Shown piece after piece: positions 38,087 to 45,686 of a stretch of DNA of 64,000 nt. The DNA is taken from positions 62,001 through 126,000 of the forward strand of contig JACKLA010000004.1 of the NCBI GenBank assembly GCA_024236155.1, written 5' to 3'. Each line of letters starts with the position of its first letter. Positions within the stretch are counted from its first letter, which is position 1. Source of the DNA: Sphingomonadaceae bacterium (lineage in GTDB: Bacteria; Pseudomonadota; Alphaproteobacteria; Sphingomonadales; Sphingomonadaceae). Made by a program: the position numbers and the translations under genes. The notes below the pieces were generated by a model. The model saw only the letters and a program-made list of their open reading frames with translations, made no database searches and was not told the DNA's origin.

Positions 38087-39049
38087 GTGAAGCATCATTT
38101 CGGAGATTTTCTGGATAGGGAAGGCGACTATTGGCACCTAATTCCGAACGCAAAGAGGTGGGCATATCACCATGGCGATTTGACAGAAGCGCCAGCAAAC
38201 ACAGACATCTTGACGTTGACAAGGAACGACAAGAATTGGCGTTACGTAACCCGGCTGGAGCATTTGCGCGAACTGACGCTGCACGAGCCTTCAAGAGAGC
38301 AGCTTGAATGTGTTGATGAACTGACGAATTTAAGGCGTTTGCGGATAACTCACGCTCAACCAAAAAACCTCAACTTCTTGACTAATTTGAACGACCTACA
38401 AGAACTGGTCTTGGAATATGTTTCTGGAATTGAAGAGCTTAGTGCAGTGGGTAATCTGCCGAAACTGCGCTCGCTGCATCTTGAAAACCTGAGGCGAGTA
38501 AAGGATTTTTCCGGGCTTCAGTCTTCTGGATCATTGCGGTATATTTCAGTTGATGGAACAATGGATTGGCGGCAGCCAATCGAAACAATGGACTTTTTGG
38601 CAAGCATCAGAACGATCGAGGTTCTGCGCCTGATGGCCGTTCGGCTTCTGTCTCCGTATCCGGTCTTTGCGTCTTTGGTTGAAGCACCAAGACTCCGGAA
38701 AGTTGTAATTGCAATGAACGCAGTTGAACTGAAAGATTTTGCCTATCTTCACGCCAGAAGACCAGATGTTGACGGTGCGGTCCGTCCGGCTTTTGTTTTT
38801 CACGATGCGGAGCGCCGACCTGTGCATCCCCGCGATATTCGGTTTCGGATGCCCGAAGCAGAATTTCTCAAGATCACGAGGGCTTTGATCGATGATGAGG
38901 GGCACCGCTTTATCGACCAGCCGTCGAGAGCATTCCTGTTAGGGAAAGGCGCTCGATATGTTGAAGGTGAACGGCATAAAGTAGAGGATGCATGTAGGGT
39001 GCATGCTGAACAATACGAGCATCTCATTGCTGAACAACGTTCGCGCTAG
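38087..39049 (+). CDS. Leucine-rich-repeat protein in an AT-rich island
   Basis: The protein of about 320 residues has several degenerate leucine-rich repeats at about 65-240. Examples are LEHLRELTLHEPSREQLECV, LTNLRRLRI, LNDLQELVLEYVSGI and LPKLRSLHLENL. The C-terminal part is a helical, charged domain. It has no signal or membrane segment. The GTG at 38087 follows GGGGGAGAG; an ATG at 38036 has none. Base composition is clearly more AT-rich than its neighbours, indicating transfer. Beside a prophage it could be a cargo or defence gene. No function can be assigned. Confidence 0.7.
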   Translation: MKHHFGDFLDREGDYWHLIPNAKRWAYHHGDLTEAPANTDILTLTRNDKNWRYVTRLEHLRELTLHEPSREQLECVDELTNLRRLRITHAQPKNLNFLTNLNDLQELVLEYVSGIEELSAVGNLPKLRSLHLENLRRVKDFSGLQSSGSLRYISVDGTMDWRQPIETMDFLASIRTIEVLRLMAVRLLSPYPVFASLVEAPRLRKVVIAMNAVELKDFAYLHARRPDVDGAVRPAFVFHDAERRPVHPRDIRFRMPEAEFLKITRALIDDEGHRFIDQPSRAFLLGKGARYVEGERHKVEDACRVHAEQYEHLIAEQRSR

Positions 39050-39115
39050 CGACTTGGGTGTTGGTAGGGACGCTATGTCTTGCAATCCCGCGCATCCCCC
39101 GCCACCTCTCGCCCC

Positions 39116-39784
39116 ATGACCGACGCACCCATCACCCCGCCGATGAAGGCCGCCATCATTCCCGTCACGCCCTTGCAGCAGAACTGTTCGCTGATCTGGT
39201 GCACCAAGACCATGAAGGGTGCGCTGGTCGATCCGGGCGGGGATCTCGACAAGCTCAAGGCGGGGGTCGCCAAGGCCGGGGTCACGCTGGAAAAGCTGCT
39301 CGTCACCCATGGACATCTCGACCATTGCGGGCAGGCGGGGATGCTGGCTGCCGAACTCGGCCTGCCGATCGAGGGGCCGCAGGAGGAAGACCGTTTCTGG
39401 ATCGCGCAGCTCGACGATGACGGCGCGCGCTGGGGGATGGAGGCAAAGACTTTCGAGCCGACCCGCTGGCTGGAAGATGGTGACACGGTGACGGTGGGCG
39501 AGCTGACGCTCGACGTGATCCATTGCCCGGGCCACACGCCCGGCCACGTTATTTTCTACCACGCGCCGAGCCGCTTCGCGATCGTCGGCGATGTGCTGTT
39601 CCAGGGCAGCATCGGCCGCACGGATTTCCCGCGCGGCAACCACCAGGACCTGATCGATTCGATTACGAAAAAGCTCTGGCCGCTGGGCGAAGACGTGCTG
39701 TTCATTCCCGGCCACGGCCCGACCAGCACCTTCGGGCAGGAGCGCAAGACCAACCAGTTCGTCAGCGATTATATTCTGGGGTGA
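39116..39784 (+). CDS. Metallo-beta-lactamase-fold hydrolase, glyoxalase II-like (YcbL type)
   Basis: The 222-residue cytoplasmic hydrolase has the THGHLDH metal-binding motif at about residues 62-68. Further ligands follow in CPGHTPGHV, VGDVLF and PGHGPTS. The arrangement matches the short glyoxalase II-like YcbL group, which hydrolyses thioesters such as lactoylglutathione. The start at 39116 (MTDAPITPP) avoids an unlikely Cys/Arg-free extension from 39080. Substrate not proven. Confidence 0.9.
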   Translation: MTDAPITPPMKAAIIPVTPLQQNCSLIWCTKTMKGALVDPGGDLDKLKAGVAKAGVTLEKLLVTHGHLDHCGQAGMLAAELGLPIEGPQEEDRFWIAQLDDDGARWGMEAKTFEPTRWLEDGDTVTVGELTLDVIHCPGHTPGHVIFYHAPSRFAIVGDVLFQGSIGRTDFPRGNHQDLIDSITKKLWPLGEDVLFIPGHGPTSTFGQERKTNQFVSDYILG

Positions 39785-39791
39785 TCCCATT

Positions 39792-39939
39792 CCTCCCCGA
39801 AACGGGGAGGGGGACCACCGCAGGTGGTGGAGGGGCACCCTCAATATCGCGTAACCAGCGTCGGTTGAGCCACGCCGAACGTGCCCCTCCACCCCGAGCC
39901 GCTGCGCGTCTCGCGGCCCCCCTCCCCATGGTGGGGAGG
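39792..39939. repeat. Intergenic palindromic repeat element
   Basis: The gap between two convergent genes is a nested palindrome. It contains CCTCCCCG-AAA-CGGGGAGG (39792-39810), a CCACC-GCA-GGTGG hairpin, and TGGAGGGGCAC paired with a distant GTGCCCCTCCA. It ends with CCTCCCCA-TGG-TGGGGAGG (39921-39939). The layout is typical of repetitive extragenic palindromes and could terminate transcription from both sides. Confidence 0.75.
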
Positions 39940-39945
39940 AATTTC

Positions 39946-40344
39946 CTACATCACGCCCATCACGATCAGCACGGCGACGATCGCCAACCCAAGCTGGGTC
40001 AGCATGGTGATGATCACGCCGATCTGGCGCGGTTTGGTGCCGGTTTCGCCATCCATTCCGATGCCATGCGCGACGCGGCCGAGCATATAGATGCCTGCAA
40101 CCCAGGCGAGCCACGGCTGGCCTTTGCCCGCCAGCTCGATTGCGGCGATCAGCGCCAGCACCCACGGCGTGTTTTCGACGAAATTGATCTGCGCGCGCAT
40201 CCGCCGGGTCAGCGGGCCGCCGCCATCGTCACCATGGATGACCTTGTACTTCAGCCGCATCTGCCCGCAGCGTATGCCCAGCCAGATATTGATGATCGCC
40301 GCAGCGGCAGCCGCGCAGATTGTGACCGGCAGAATCGTTGGCAT
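39946..40344 (-). CDS. MAPEG family membrane protein
   Basis: This 132-residue integral membrane protein has four hydrophobic helices (about 3-25, 56-75, 78-95 and 108-131). The RAQINFVENTPWVLAL segment is the hallmark of the MAPEG family, which includes membrane glutathione transferases and eicosanoid enzymes. In bacteria the substrate is unknown. It is convergent with the MBL gene, with the palindromic element between them. Confidence 0.9.
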   Translation of the reverse strand: MPTILPVTICAAAAAAIINIWLGIRCGQMRLKYKVIHGDDGGGPLTRRMRAQINFVENTPWVLALIAAIELAGKGQPWLAWVAGIYMLGRVAHGIGMDGETGTKPRQIGVIITMLTQLGLAIVAVLIVMGVM

Positions 40345-40391
40345 ATTTCCTCCCCTGTTGTTCTTGATGTGCTATGCGGTGTTCTCACCGC

Positions 40392-40419
40392 TTGCAAGCG
40401 GCGTAAATTTCGCTATAGA
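40392..40419 (+). promoter_or_regulatory. Sigma-70-type promoter for rpmF
   Basis: TTGCAA (40392-40397) and TATAGA (40414-40419) are spaced 16 bases apart, about 120 bases before the rpmF start. The gap has no other gene, and the hexamers are close to the housekeeping consensus. Confidence 0.55.
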
Positions 40420-40536
40420 GCGCGCCTTCACCGTCATGGCCGGGCCATCGCGTCGGCGCACCCTTGTGCGCACCGCAGGCATCGCCTAGGGCGGCCAACG
40501 TAACGATTTGAACGCATTTAAGGAACAGGTGCCACC

Positions 40537-40716
40537 ATGGCTGTCCCTAAGAGAAAAGTATCGCCGCATCGCCGTGGTAACCGCCGGGCCCACGATTCGC
40601 TGAAGGCAGAAGCCTTCCACGAATGCTCCAACTGCGGCGAACTGAAGCGCCCGCACATGCTGTGCAACGCTTGCGGCCACTATAACGGCCGTGAAATCAT
40701 CGCCGTCGGTCTCTGA
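40537..40716 (+). CDS. rpmF: 50S ribosomal protein L32
   Basis: This 59-residue basic protein begins MAVPKRKVSPHRRGNRRAHD and has a Cys4 zinc ribbon (CSNCGELKRPHMLCNAC). It is part of the large ribosomal subunit. The order rpmF-plsX-fabH is widespread in bacteria and links ribosome and lipid synthesis. The start follows AAGGAAC at an acceptable distance. Confidence 0.97.
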   Translation: MAVPKRKVSPHRRGNRRAHDSLKAEAFHECSNCGELKRPHMLCNACGHYNGREIIAVGL

Positions 40717-40744
40717 TCGCACCAGAACCTAGCTGGAGAACGTC

Positions 40745-41803
40745 ATGAGTTTGCCGCGTATCGCTGTCGATGCGATGGGCGGCGACGAGGGCGTTCGCGT
40801 GATGATCGATGGCGCTGCGGAAGCGCGCCGTCGGCACGATCAGTTCAAATTCCTGCTTGTGGGTGACGAGACGCGGATAAAGCGCGCTCTCGAAGATCAC
40901 CCGAACCTGCGCGAAGCCTCGGAAATCCTCCACTGCGACGATGTCGTCGCGGGGGACGAACAGCCGAGCAAGGCGCTGCGCCGCGCCAAGACCACGTCTA
41001 TGGGCCTCGCCGTCAATGCGGTGAAGGAAGGTCATGCCGGGGCCGCCGTCAGCGCGGGCAACACCGGCGCGCTGATGGCGATGAGCAAGCTCGCACTGCG
41101 CACCATGCCCGGCATCGATCGCCCGGCGCTTGCCGCGATCATGCCGACACTGGGCGACAACGATGTGATGATGCTCGATCTCGGCGCCAATACGGAAGCC
41201 GACGCGCGCAACCTGGTCCAGTTTGCGATCATGGGTGCTGCCTATTCGCGTATCCTCACCGGCAAGCAAAAGCCGCGCGTGCGCCTGCTCAATATCGGCA
41301 CCGAAGAGAACAAGGGCTTCGATCGCCTGCGCGACGCTGCCAACCAGCTGCAGGATGCAACCGGCCTCGACATGCAGTTCGATGGCTATGTCGAATCGGA
41401 CAAGATCAATCGCGGCGAAGTCGACGTGGTGGTGACTGACGGGTTCTCCGGCAATATCGCACTCAAGGCGATCGAGGGGACTGCGCGTTTCGTGACCGAC
41501 CTGCTGCGCCGCGCCTTCACCAGTTCGATCCGCTCGAAAGTCGGTTTCCTCGTCTCGCGCCCTGCGACCGAGCTGCTCAAGCACCATCTCGACCCGAACA
41601 ACCACAATGGCGCGGTGTTCCTCGGCCTCAATGGCGTGGTGGTGAAAAGCCACGGCAGCGCCAATGCGGTGGGTGTCGCCAATGCCGTTGCGGTTGCCGC
41701 ACGCTTGCTGGAGGAAAACCTGATCGACCGGATCACCACCGGCCTTGCCGAAGTGCAGGCCCGCGAAGCGAGCGACGCCACTGCAGGCGAGGGCGCACAG
41801 TGA
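40745..41803 (+). CDS. plsX: Phosphate acyltransferase PlsX
   Basis: The 352-residue enzyme makes acyl-phosphate from acyl-ACP, the first step of phosphatidic acid synthesis in bacteria that use PlsY. It starts with RIAVDAMGGDEG, typical of PlsX. GNTGALMAMSKLAL, the DLGANTEADARNLVQFA block and a DGFSGNIALKAIEG motif follow. The stop overlaps the fabH start by four bases (GTGA), so the two are translated together. Confidence 0.96.
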   Translation: MSLPRIAVDAMGGDEGVRVMIDGAAEARRRHDQFKFLLVGDETRIKRALEDHPNLREASEILHCDDVVAGDEQPSKALRRAKTTSMGLAVNAVKEGHAGAAVSAGNTGALMAMSKLALRTMPGIDRPALAAIMPTLGDNDVMMLDLGANTEADARNLVQFAIMGAAYSRILTGKQKPRVRLLNIGTEENKGFDRLRDAANQLQDATGLDMQFDGYVESDKINRGEVDVVVTDGFSGNIALKAIEGTARFVTDLLRRAFTSSIRSKVGFLVSRPATELLKHHLDPNNHNGAVFLGLNGVVVKSHGSANAVGVANAVAVAARLLEENLIDRITTGLAEVQAREASDATAGEGAQ

Positions 41804-42765
41804 TCCGTGCACAGATCAGGGGCAGTGGCTCTGCGCTGCCGAAGCAATGCGTGACCAATGCCGACCTCGCCGATCGCGTCGACACCAGCGACGAATGGAT
41901 CGTCGAGCGCACCGGCATCCGCCAGCGTTATATTGCGGGCGAGGGGGAGACGACCTCCACCCTCGCGACCGAGGCGGCGCGCAAGGCGCTCGATGCGGCA
42001 GGGATGGACCCGTCCTCGATCGACCTGATCGTGCTGGCAACCGCCACGCCCGACAACACTTTCCCGGCCGTGGCCACGCAAGTGCAGCGCGCGCTCGGTT
42101 GCCGCGGGGGCATTGCCTTCGATGTCCAGGCGGTGTGCACCGGCTTCCTCTATGCCCTCGGCACGGCGGATTCGATGATCCGCACCGGGATGGCAAAGCG
42201 GGCGCTGGTGATCGGTGCGGAAACCTTCAGCCGGATCCTCGACTGGGAAGATCGCACCACCTGCGTGCTGTTCGGTGACGGGGCGGGGGCGATCGTGCTC
42301 GAAGCGGAAGATGTTGCCGAGGATGGCCCCGGCATCATGGCCACGAAATTGCGCGCCGATGGGGAGCACAAGGACCTGCTCTATGTCGATGGCGGCCCCT
42401 CGACCACCGGCACGGTGGGCAAGCTGCGGATGAAGGGGCGCGAGGTGTTTCGCCACGCGGTGGTGAACCTTGCCGAAGTGCTGGGCGAAACGCTCGATGC
42501 AGTGGGGCTCGTCGCGGAAGATATCGACTGGGTCGTGCCGCACCAGGCCAATGCCCGCATCCTCGACGCGACGGCCCGCAAGCTGGGCCTGCCGCCGGAA
42601 AAGGTTATCGTCACGGTCGACCGGCACGCCAACACATCGGCCGCTTCGGTGCCGCTGGCCTTCGATGCGGGCGTGCGCGACGGGCGGATCAAACCGGGCG
42701 ATCTGGTGGTGTTCGAGGCGATGGGCGGCGGCTTTACCTGGGGCGCTTCGCTCGCCCGTCTTTGA
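41800..42765 (+). CDS. fabH: Beta-ketoacyl-ACP synthase III
   Basis: This 321-residue condensing enzyme starts fatty-acid chains from acetyl-CoA and malonyl-ACP. The catalytic triad is visible: Cys in DVQAVCTGFLYAL, His in VPHQANARI, and Asn in RHANTSAASVPLA. The C-terminal GGGFTWGASL is typical of FabH. A GTG start overlaps plsX. Confidence 0.96.
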   Translation: MIRAQIRGSGSALPKQCVTNADLADRVDTSDEWIVERTGIRQRYIAGEGETTSTLATEAARKALDAAGMDPSSIDLIVLATATPDNTFPAVATQVQRALGCRGGIAFDVQAVCTGFLYALGTADSMIRTGMAKRALVIGAETFSRILDWEDRTTCVLFGDGAGAIVLEAEDVAEDGPGIMATKLRADGEHKDLLYVDGGPSTTGTVGKLRMKGREVFRHAVVNLAEVLGETLDAVGLVAEDIDWVVPHQANARILDATARKLGLPPEKVIVTVDRHANTSAASVPLAFDAGVRDGRIKPGDLVVFEAMGGGFTWGASLARL

Positions 42766-42875
42766 GCCGCTGCTGCCGCGCCGGTGGACGAATCGCAGCC
42801 ACCATTGCCGACTCGTGGTAATACCGTTATTCTGCAAAATGTTACTTTCGGGTCGCTACGAAAGGGAGATGGTGG

Positions 42876-43175
42876 ATGTCCCGTTCAATGAGCACATTGA
42901 CCCGTGCCGACCTGGCCGAAACGATCAATCGCAAGATGGGCTTTTCGCGTGCGGAATCGCTCGACATGGTGGAAGCGATCCTCGGCCATATGGGCGATGC
43001 CATGGCCAAGGGCGAAAACGTAAAGATTTCCGGCTTCGGCAGCTTCGTGCTGCGTGACAAGAAGGAACGCATCGGGCGCAATCCCAAGACCGGCGTCGAA
43101 GTGCCGATCACTCCGCGCCGGGTGATGACGTTCCGCGCCAGCCAGCTGCTGAAAGAGCGCGTGGCCGGTGGCTAG
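42876..43175 (+). CDS. ihfA: Integration host factor subunit alpha
   Basis: The 99-residue HU/IHF-family DNA-bending protein contains LTRADLAETINRKMGFSRAE and the beta-arm region KISGFGSFVLRDKKERIGRNPKTG. It ends with the usual ITPRRVMTFRASQLLKERV. It would pair with an IHF-beta encoded elsewhere. The ATG at 42876 follows GGGAG; an in-frame ATG at 42888 is possible. The 110-base gap before it holds a possible promoter. Confidence 0.94.
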   Translation: MSRSMSTLTRADLAETINRKMGFSRAESLDMVEAILGHMGDAMAKGENVKISGFGSFVLRDKKERIGRNPKTGVEVPITPRRVMTFRASQLLKERVAGG

Positions 43176-43191
43176 ACTGCGGGGGTAGGTG

Positions 43192-43818
43192 ATGAGCGCC
43201 GAATTCGACGACGGTAAGGACGAAAGCGCACTGCGCACCATCGGCGAAGTGAGCAAAGCGCTCGATATCAAGACCCATGTGTTGCGTTACTGGGAACAGC
43301 AGTTCCCCATGCTTGAACCGCTCAAGCGCAGCGGCGGGCGGCGCTATTACCGGCCTGAGGATGTGCGACTGGTCGAACGGATCGACTATCTCGTGAATGA
43401 ACAGGGCTATACGCTGAAAGGTGCGAAACAGGTGATCGAACAGGGCGACGAGACGCCATTGGAAAGTGTGGCCGCTGCTGCCCCTGCTGTCGCTGAACAA
43501 ACTGAACTATCGGAAGAGATCGAGGGAAGCCCGGTCGAACCTTCGCATGAAAGCCAGCCGGTGATCGGCGATGCACCCATTGCCGACGATGGCGGCCTGG
43601 CAAGTTTCTTCGGTACGTCCGAAGGTGAAGCGGTAGCGGAGGAAGCCCCTGCGGAGCCCTTTGAGTCGGCCCCCGAGCCGACCCATGATCCGGTTGCCGT
43701 TCCCGCCGCCGAACCTGCCGAACAGGCGGAAACCGTTGCCCCGAGCCTCACGCGTGAGGACATCATTGCGCGCCTCAAACAGATCCACGGCACGTTGGCC
43801 GAGGCGGTGCGGGTTTAA
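43192..43818 (+). CDS. MerR family transcriptional regulator
   Basis: The 208-residue protein has a MerR winged helix at about 14-85 (TIGEVSKALDIKTHVLRYWE, then GGRRYYRPEDVRLVERI). A long acidic, Pro/Ala-rich linker follows, and a C-terminal helix (REDIIARLKQIHGTLAEAV) may dimerise. No metal-binding Cys cluster is seen. Its place behind ihfA is conserved in alphaproteobacteria. The ATG at 43192 is preferred over a GTG at 43189. It meets the next gene tail to tail with a four-base overlap. Confidence 0.92.
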   Translation: MSAEFDDGKDESALRTIGEVSKALDIKTHVLRYWEQQFPMLEPLKRSGGRRYYRPEDVRLVERIDYLVNEQGYTLKGAKQVIEQGDETPLESVAAAAPAVAEQTELSEEIEGSPVEPSHESQPVIGDAPIADDGGLASFFGTSEGEAVAEEAPAEPFESAPEPTHDPVAVPAAEPAEQAETVAPSLTREDIIARLKQIHGTLAEAVRV

Positions 43819-45686
43819 ACGCCGCCTTTGTCCTGATCGTCCCAGTCGACTTCGATTTCGACACGCCGGTTGAGTGGCTGGATACCAAAACCCTTGGTGA
43901 TCGGGTCCGAGGAGCCAAAGGATACCATTTCTATCCGACCCGCCGGAACGCCCGCTGCAACAAGTTGTTGCTGGATGGACGAAGTCAGGCGGTGACCCAG
44001 CCCTTCGCTGTAACTGGCCGAAAAAAGCTGGTCGGTGTGGCCCTTCAGGGTGATCTTGCTGTATCGTCGCGCGCCTAGCTGTTCGATCAGCGCAGCGATA
44101 ACCGCCTGCTGGTTGAGGCCGCGCGGCTCGGCCCGGTCGAGCTCGAAGAAAACGGTTGGCCTGCCCAGCGTGCCCCAGTGGGCCGCTTCACCAAGGCCAC
44201 CGTCCTGTTCGGGCATCTGCGATATCAGGGTTGCGAACTGGGCCTGCGCGCTGGGAAATCCTGCGCGTGCAGCAATCCCGCAAGCATCGAGTGCTTCATC
44301 CTGCGCCTGCTGCGCGACAGCGAGTTCGCAAAACCATACGGCCGCCAGGTCGTCCCCTGCGAGGTGCATGCCTGCGAGAAGTTCGAACGCGCGCCCCGGA
44401 TCGCCCCGGTCGGCGAGCAGGTATGCGCTGTAGGGATCGCCATCCAGGGCAGCCTGCTCGTAGTCTTCGAGGAAATAGGCTGCCCGTGCAAATCCCTGCC
44501 CTGCGGCTCGTTCGAGCATGGCGATCCCGGCTGCATCTTCTTCGGCTGTGCCGGAAGTGAAACTGGTCCTGAAGCCGAGCGCGGTCAGCGCGGCCGGATT
44601 GCCGCCTTGCGCGGATTTTGCCAGCCATGATGCAGCCTGTTCACGGTCGCGCGCCACGCCGACGCCGAATTCGAGCATGTAGCTGAGCAGATATTGCGCC
44701 ATGGGATCGCCAGCACGCGCCCATGCACCGATTCCATCGGCACTGCGTTCCTTCAGGAGGCGGGACACGACCGCAAACTCGTCTCCATTCTCGAGCTGCT
44801 GGATATCGACCTCCAGCGGTTCTCCGACTTCGATAGCGGGGTCGAGCCGGGACAGTGGCGCGCGAAAATAGAAATCCTGTGCGAGGTTATCGATCAGCCA
44901 GGGTTCCTGCGGGTGATCGGCAATCTTCGACGTTCGGCGGCGGACATCGCGGTGGATCGCCCGATACATATCACCCAGTTCGAGACCGGGAATGAGGATA
45001 TGTTCGCCAAGGCTTTCGGCAAACGGGCTGAGCAGATAGGTCGGCGGGGCGGCGTCGAGCGCGGGTCTTCCCTGCGCAGTGGAAAACCCGATTGCCATGC
45101 CTTTCCCGGCAATCGAATTGGCACCACCCAGCATGGCGGCATCGCCATTGCCCGCAGTCGGTGCAATTTCGGACCGGCAGGCCTCGAACAGGACAAGTCC
45201 GGCATTCGCGCCCGCGACCGCCTCGAACAGGGCATCGACGCTGACGAAATCATGCGTCGGTGCATTGTCGCCTGCAGTGATCGAATCGCCAGCATCGACC
45301 GGGGCTAGGTAATTGTGGCCGCGCCATTCGAAGCCGTGCCCGGCGAAATAGACCAGTGCGGCATCGGCACCCTTGCTGGCCGCCGCGAGCCGGTCGAGCG
45401 CCTGCCTCATGGCCGCATGATCGGCATCGCAAAGCACCCCGACCGTGAAGCCCGCCTGGCCGAGCGCATTGGCGACAACGGCCTGATCTGCTGCCGGACT
45501 GTTGAGCGCGCTCCAGCTGCCGCGATAGGCGCTGTTGGCGATGATCAGTGCAACGCGTTCGCCGCGGGTCGGCAAATCGGTCGAAACGCAGGTGGCGGCT
45601 TGCGCCTCATTCGATGCCGCGAAGGCGGTTGACGGCAGGGCGAGGGTGATTGCGGCGAACCCGGCAAGGGACGCCAGCCGGATCAT
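43815..45686 (-). CDS. Exported caspase-like (C14) protein with Sel1 repeats and OmpA domain
   Basis: The 623-residue protein has a signal peptide (about 1-23). The caspase-fold peptidase domain at about 43-270 carries a complete dyad: His117 in YFAGHGFEW and Cys170 in LFEACRSE. Sel1-like repeats fill about 335-500 (AQYLLSYMLEFGVGVARDREQA is one). The C-terminal OmpA-like domain at about 510-623 has ITLKGHTDQ and PLNRRVEIEVDW, for binding peptidoglycan. Such a protein would sit in the periplasm tied to the wall. The start overlaps the end of smc by four bases. No substrate is evident. Confidence 0.92.
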   Translation of the reverse strand: MIRLASLAGFAAITLALPSTAFAASNEAQAATCVSTDLPTRGERVALIIANSAYRGSWSALNSPAADQAVVANALGQAGFTVGVLCDADHAAMRQALDRLAAASKGADAALVYFAGHGFEWRGHNYLAPVDAGDSITAGDNAPTHDFVSVDALFEAVAGANAGLVLFEACRSEIAPTAGNGDAAMLGGANSIAGKGMAIGFSTAQGRPALDAAPPTYLLSPFAESLGEHILIPGLELGDMYRAIHRDVRRRTSKIADHPQEPWLIDNLAQDFYFRAPLSRLDPAIEVGEPLEVDIQQLENGDEFAVVSRLLKERSADGIGAWARAGDPMAQYLLSYMLEFGVGVARDREQAASWLAKSAQGGNPAALTALGFRTSFTSGTAEEDAAGIAMLERAAGQGFARAAYFLEDYEQAALDGDPYSAYLLADRGDPGRAFELLAGMHLAGDDLAAVWFCELAVAQQAQDEALDACGIAARAGFPSAQAQFATLISQMPEQDGGLGEAAHWGTLGRPTVFFELDRAEPRGLNQQAVIAALIEQLGARRYSKITLKGHTDQLFSASYSEGLGHRLTSSIQQQLVAAGVPAGRIEMVSFGSSDPITKGFGIQPLNRRVEIEVDWDDQDKGGV

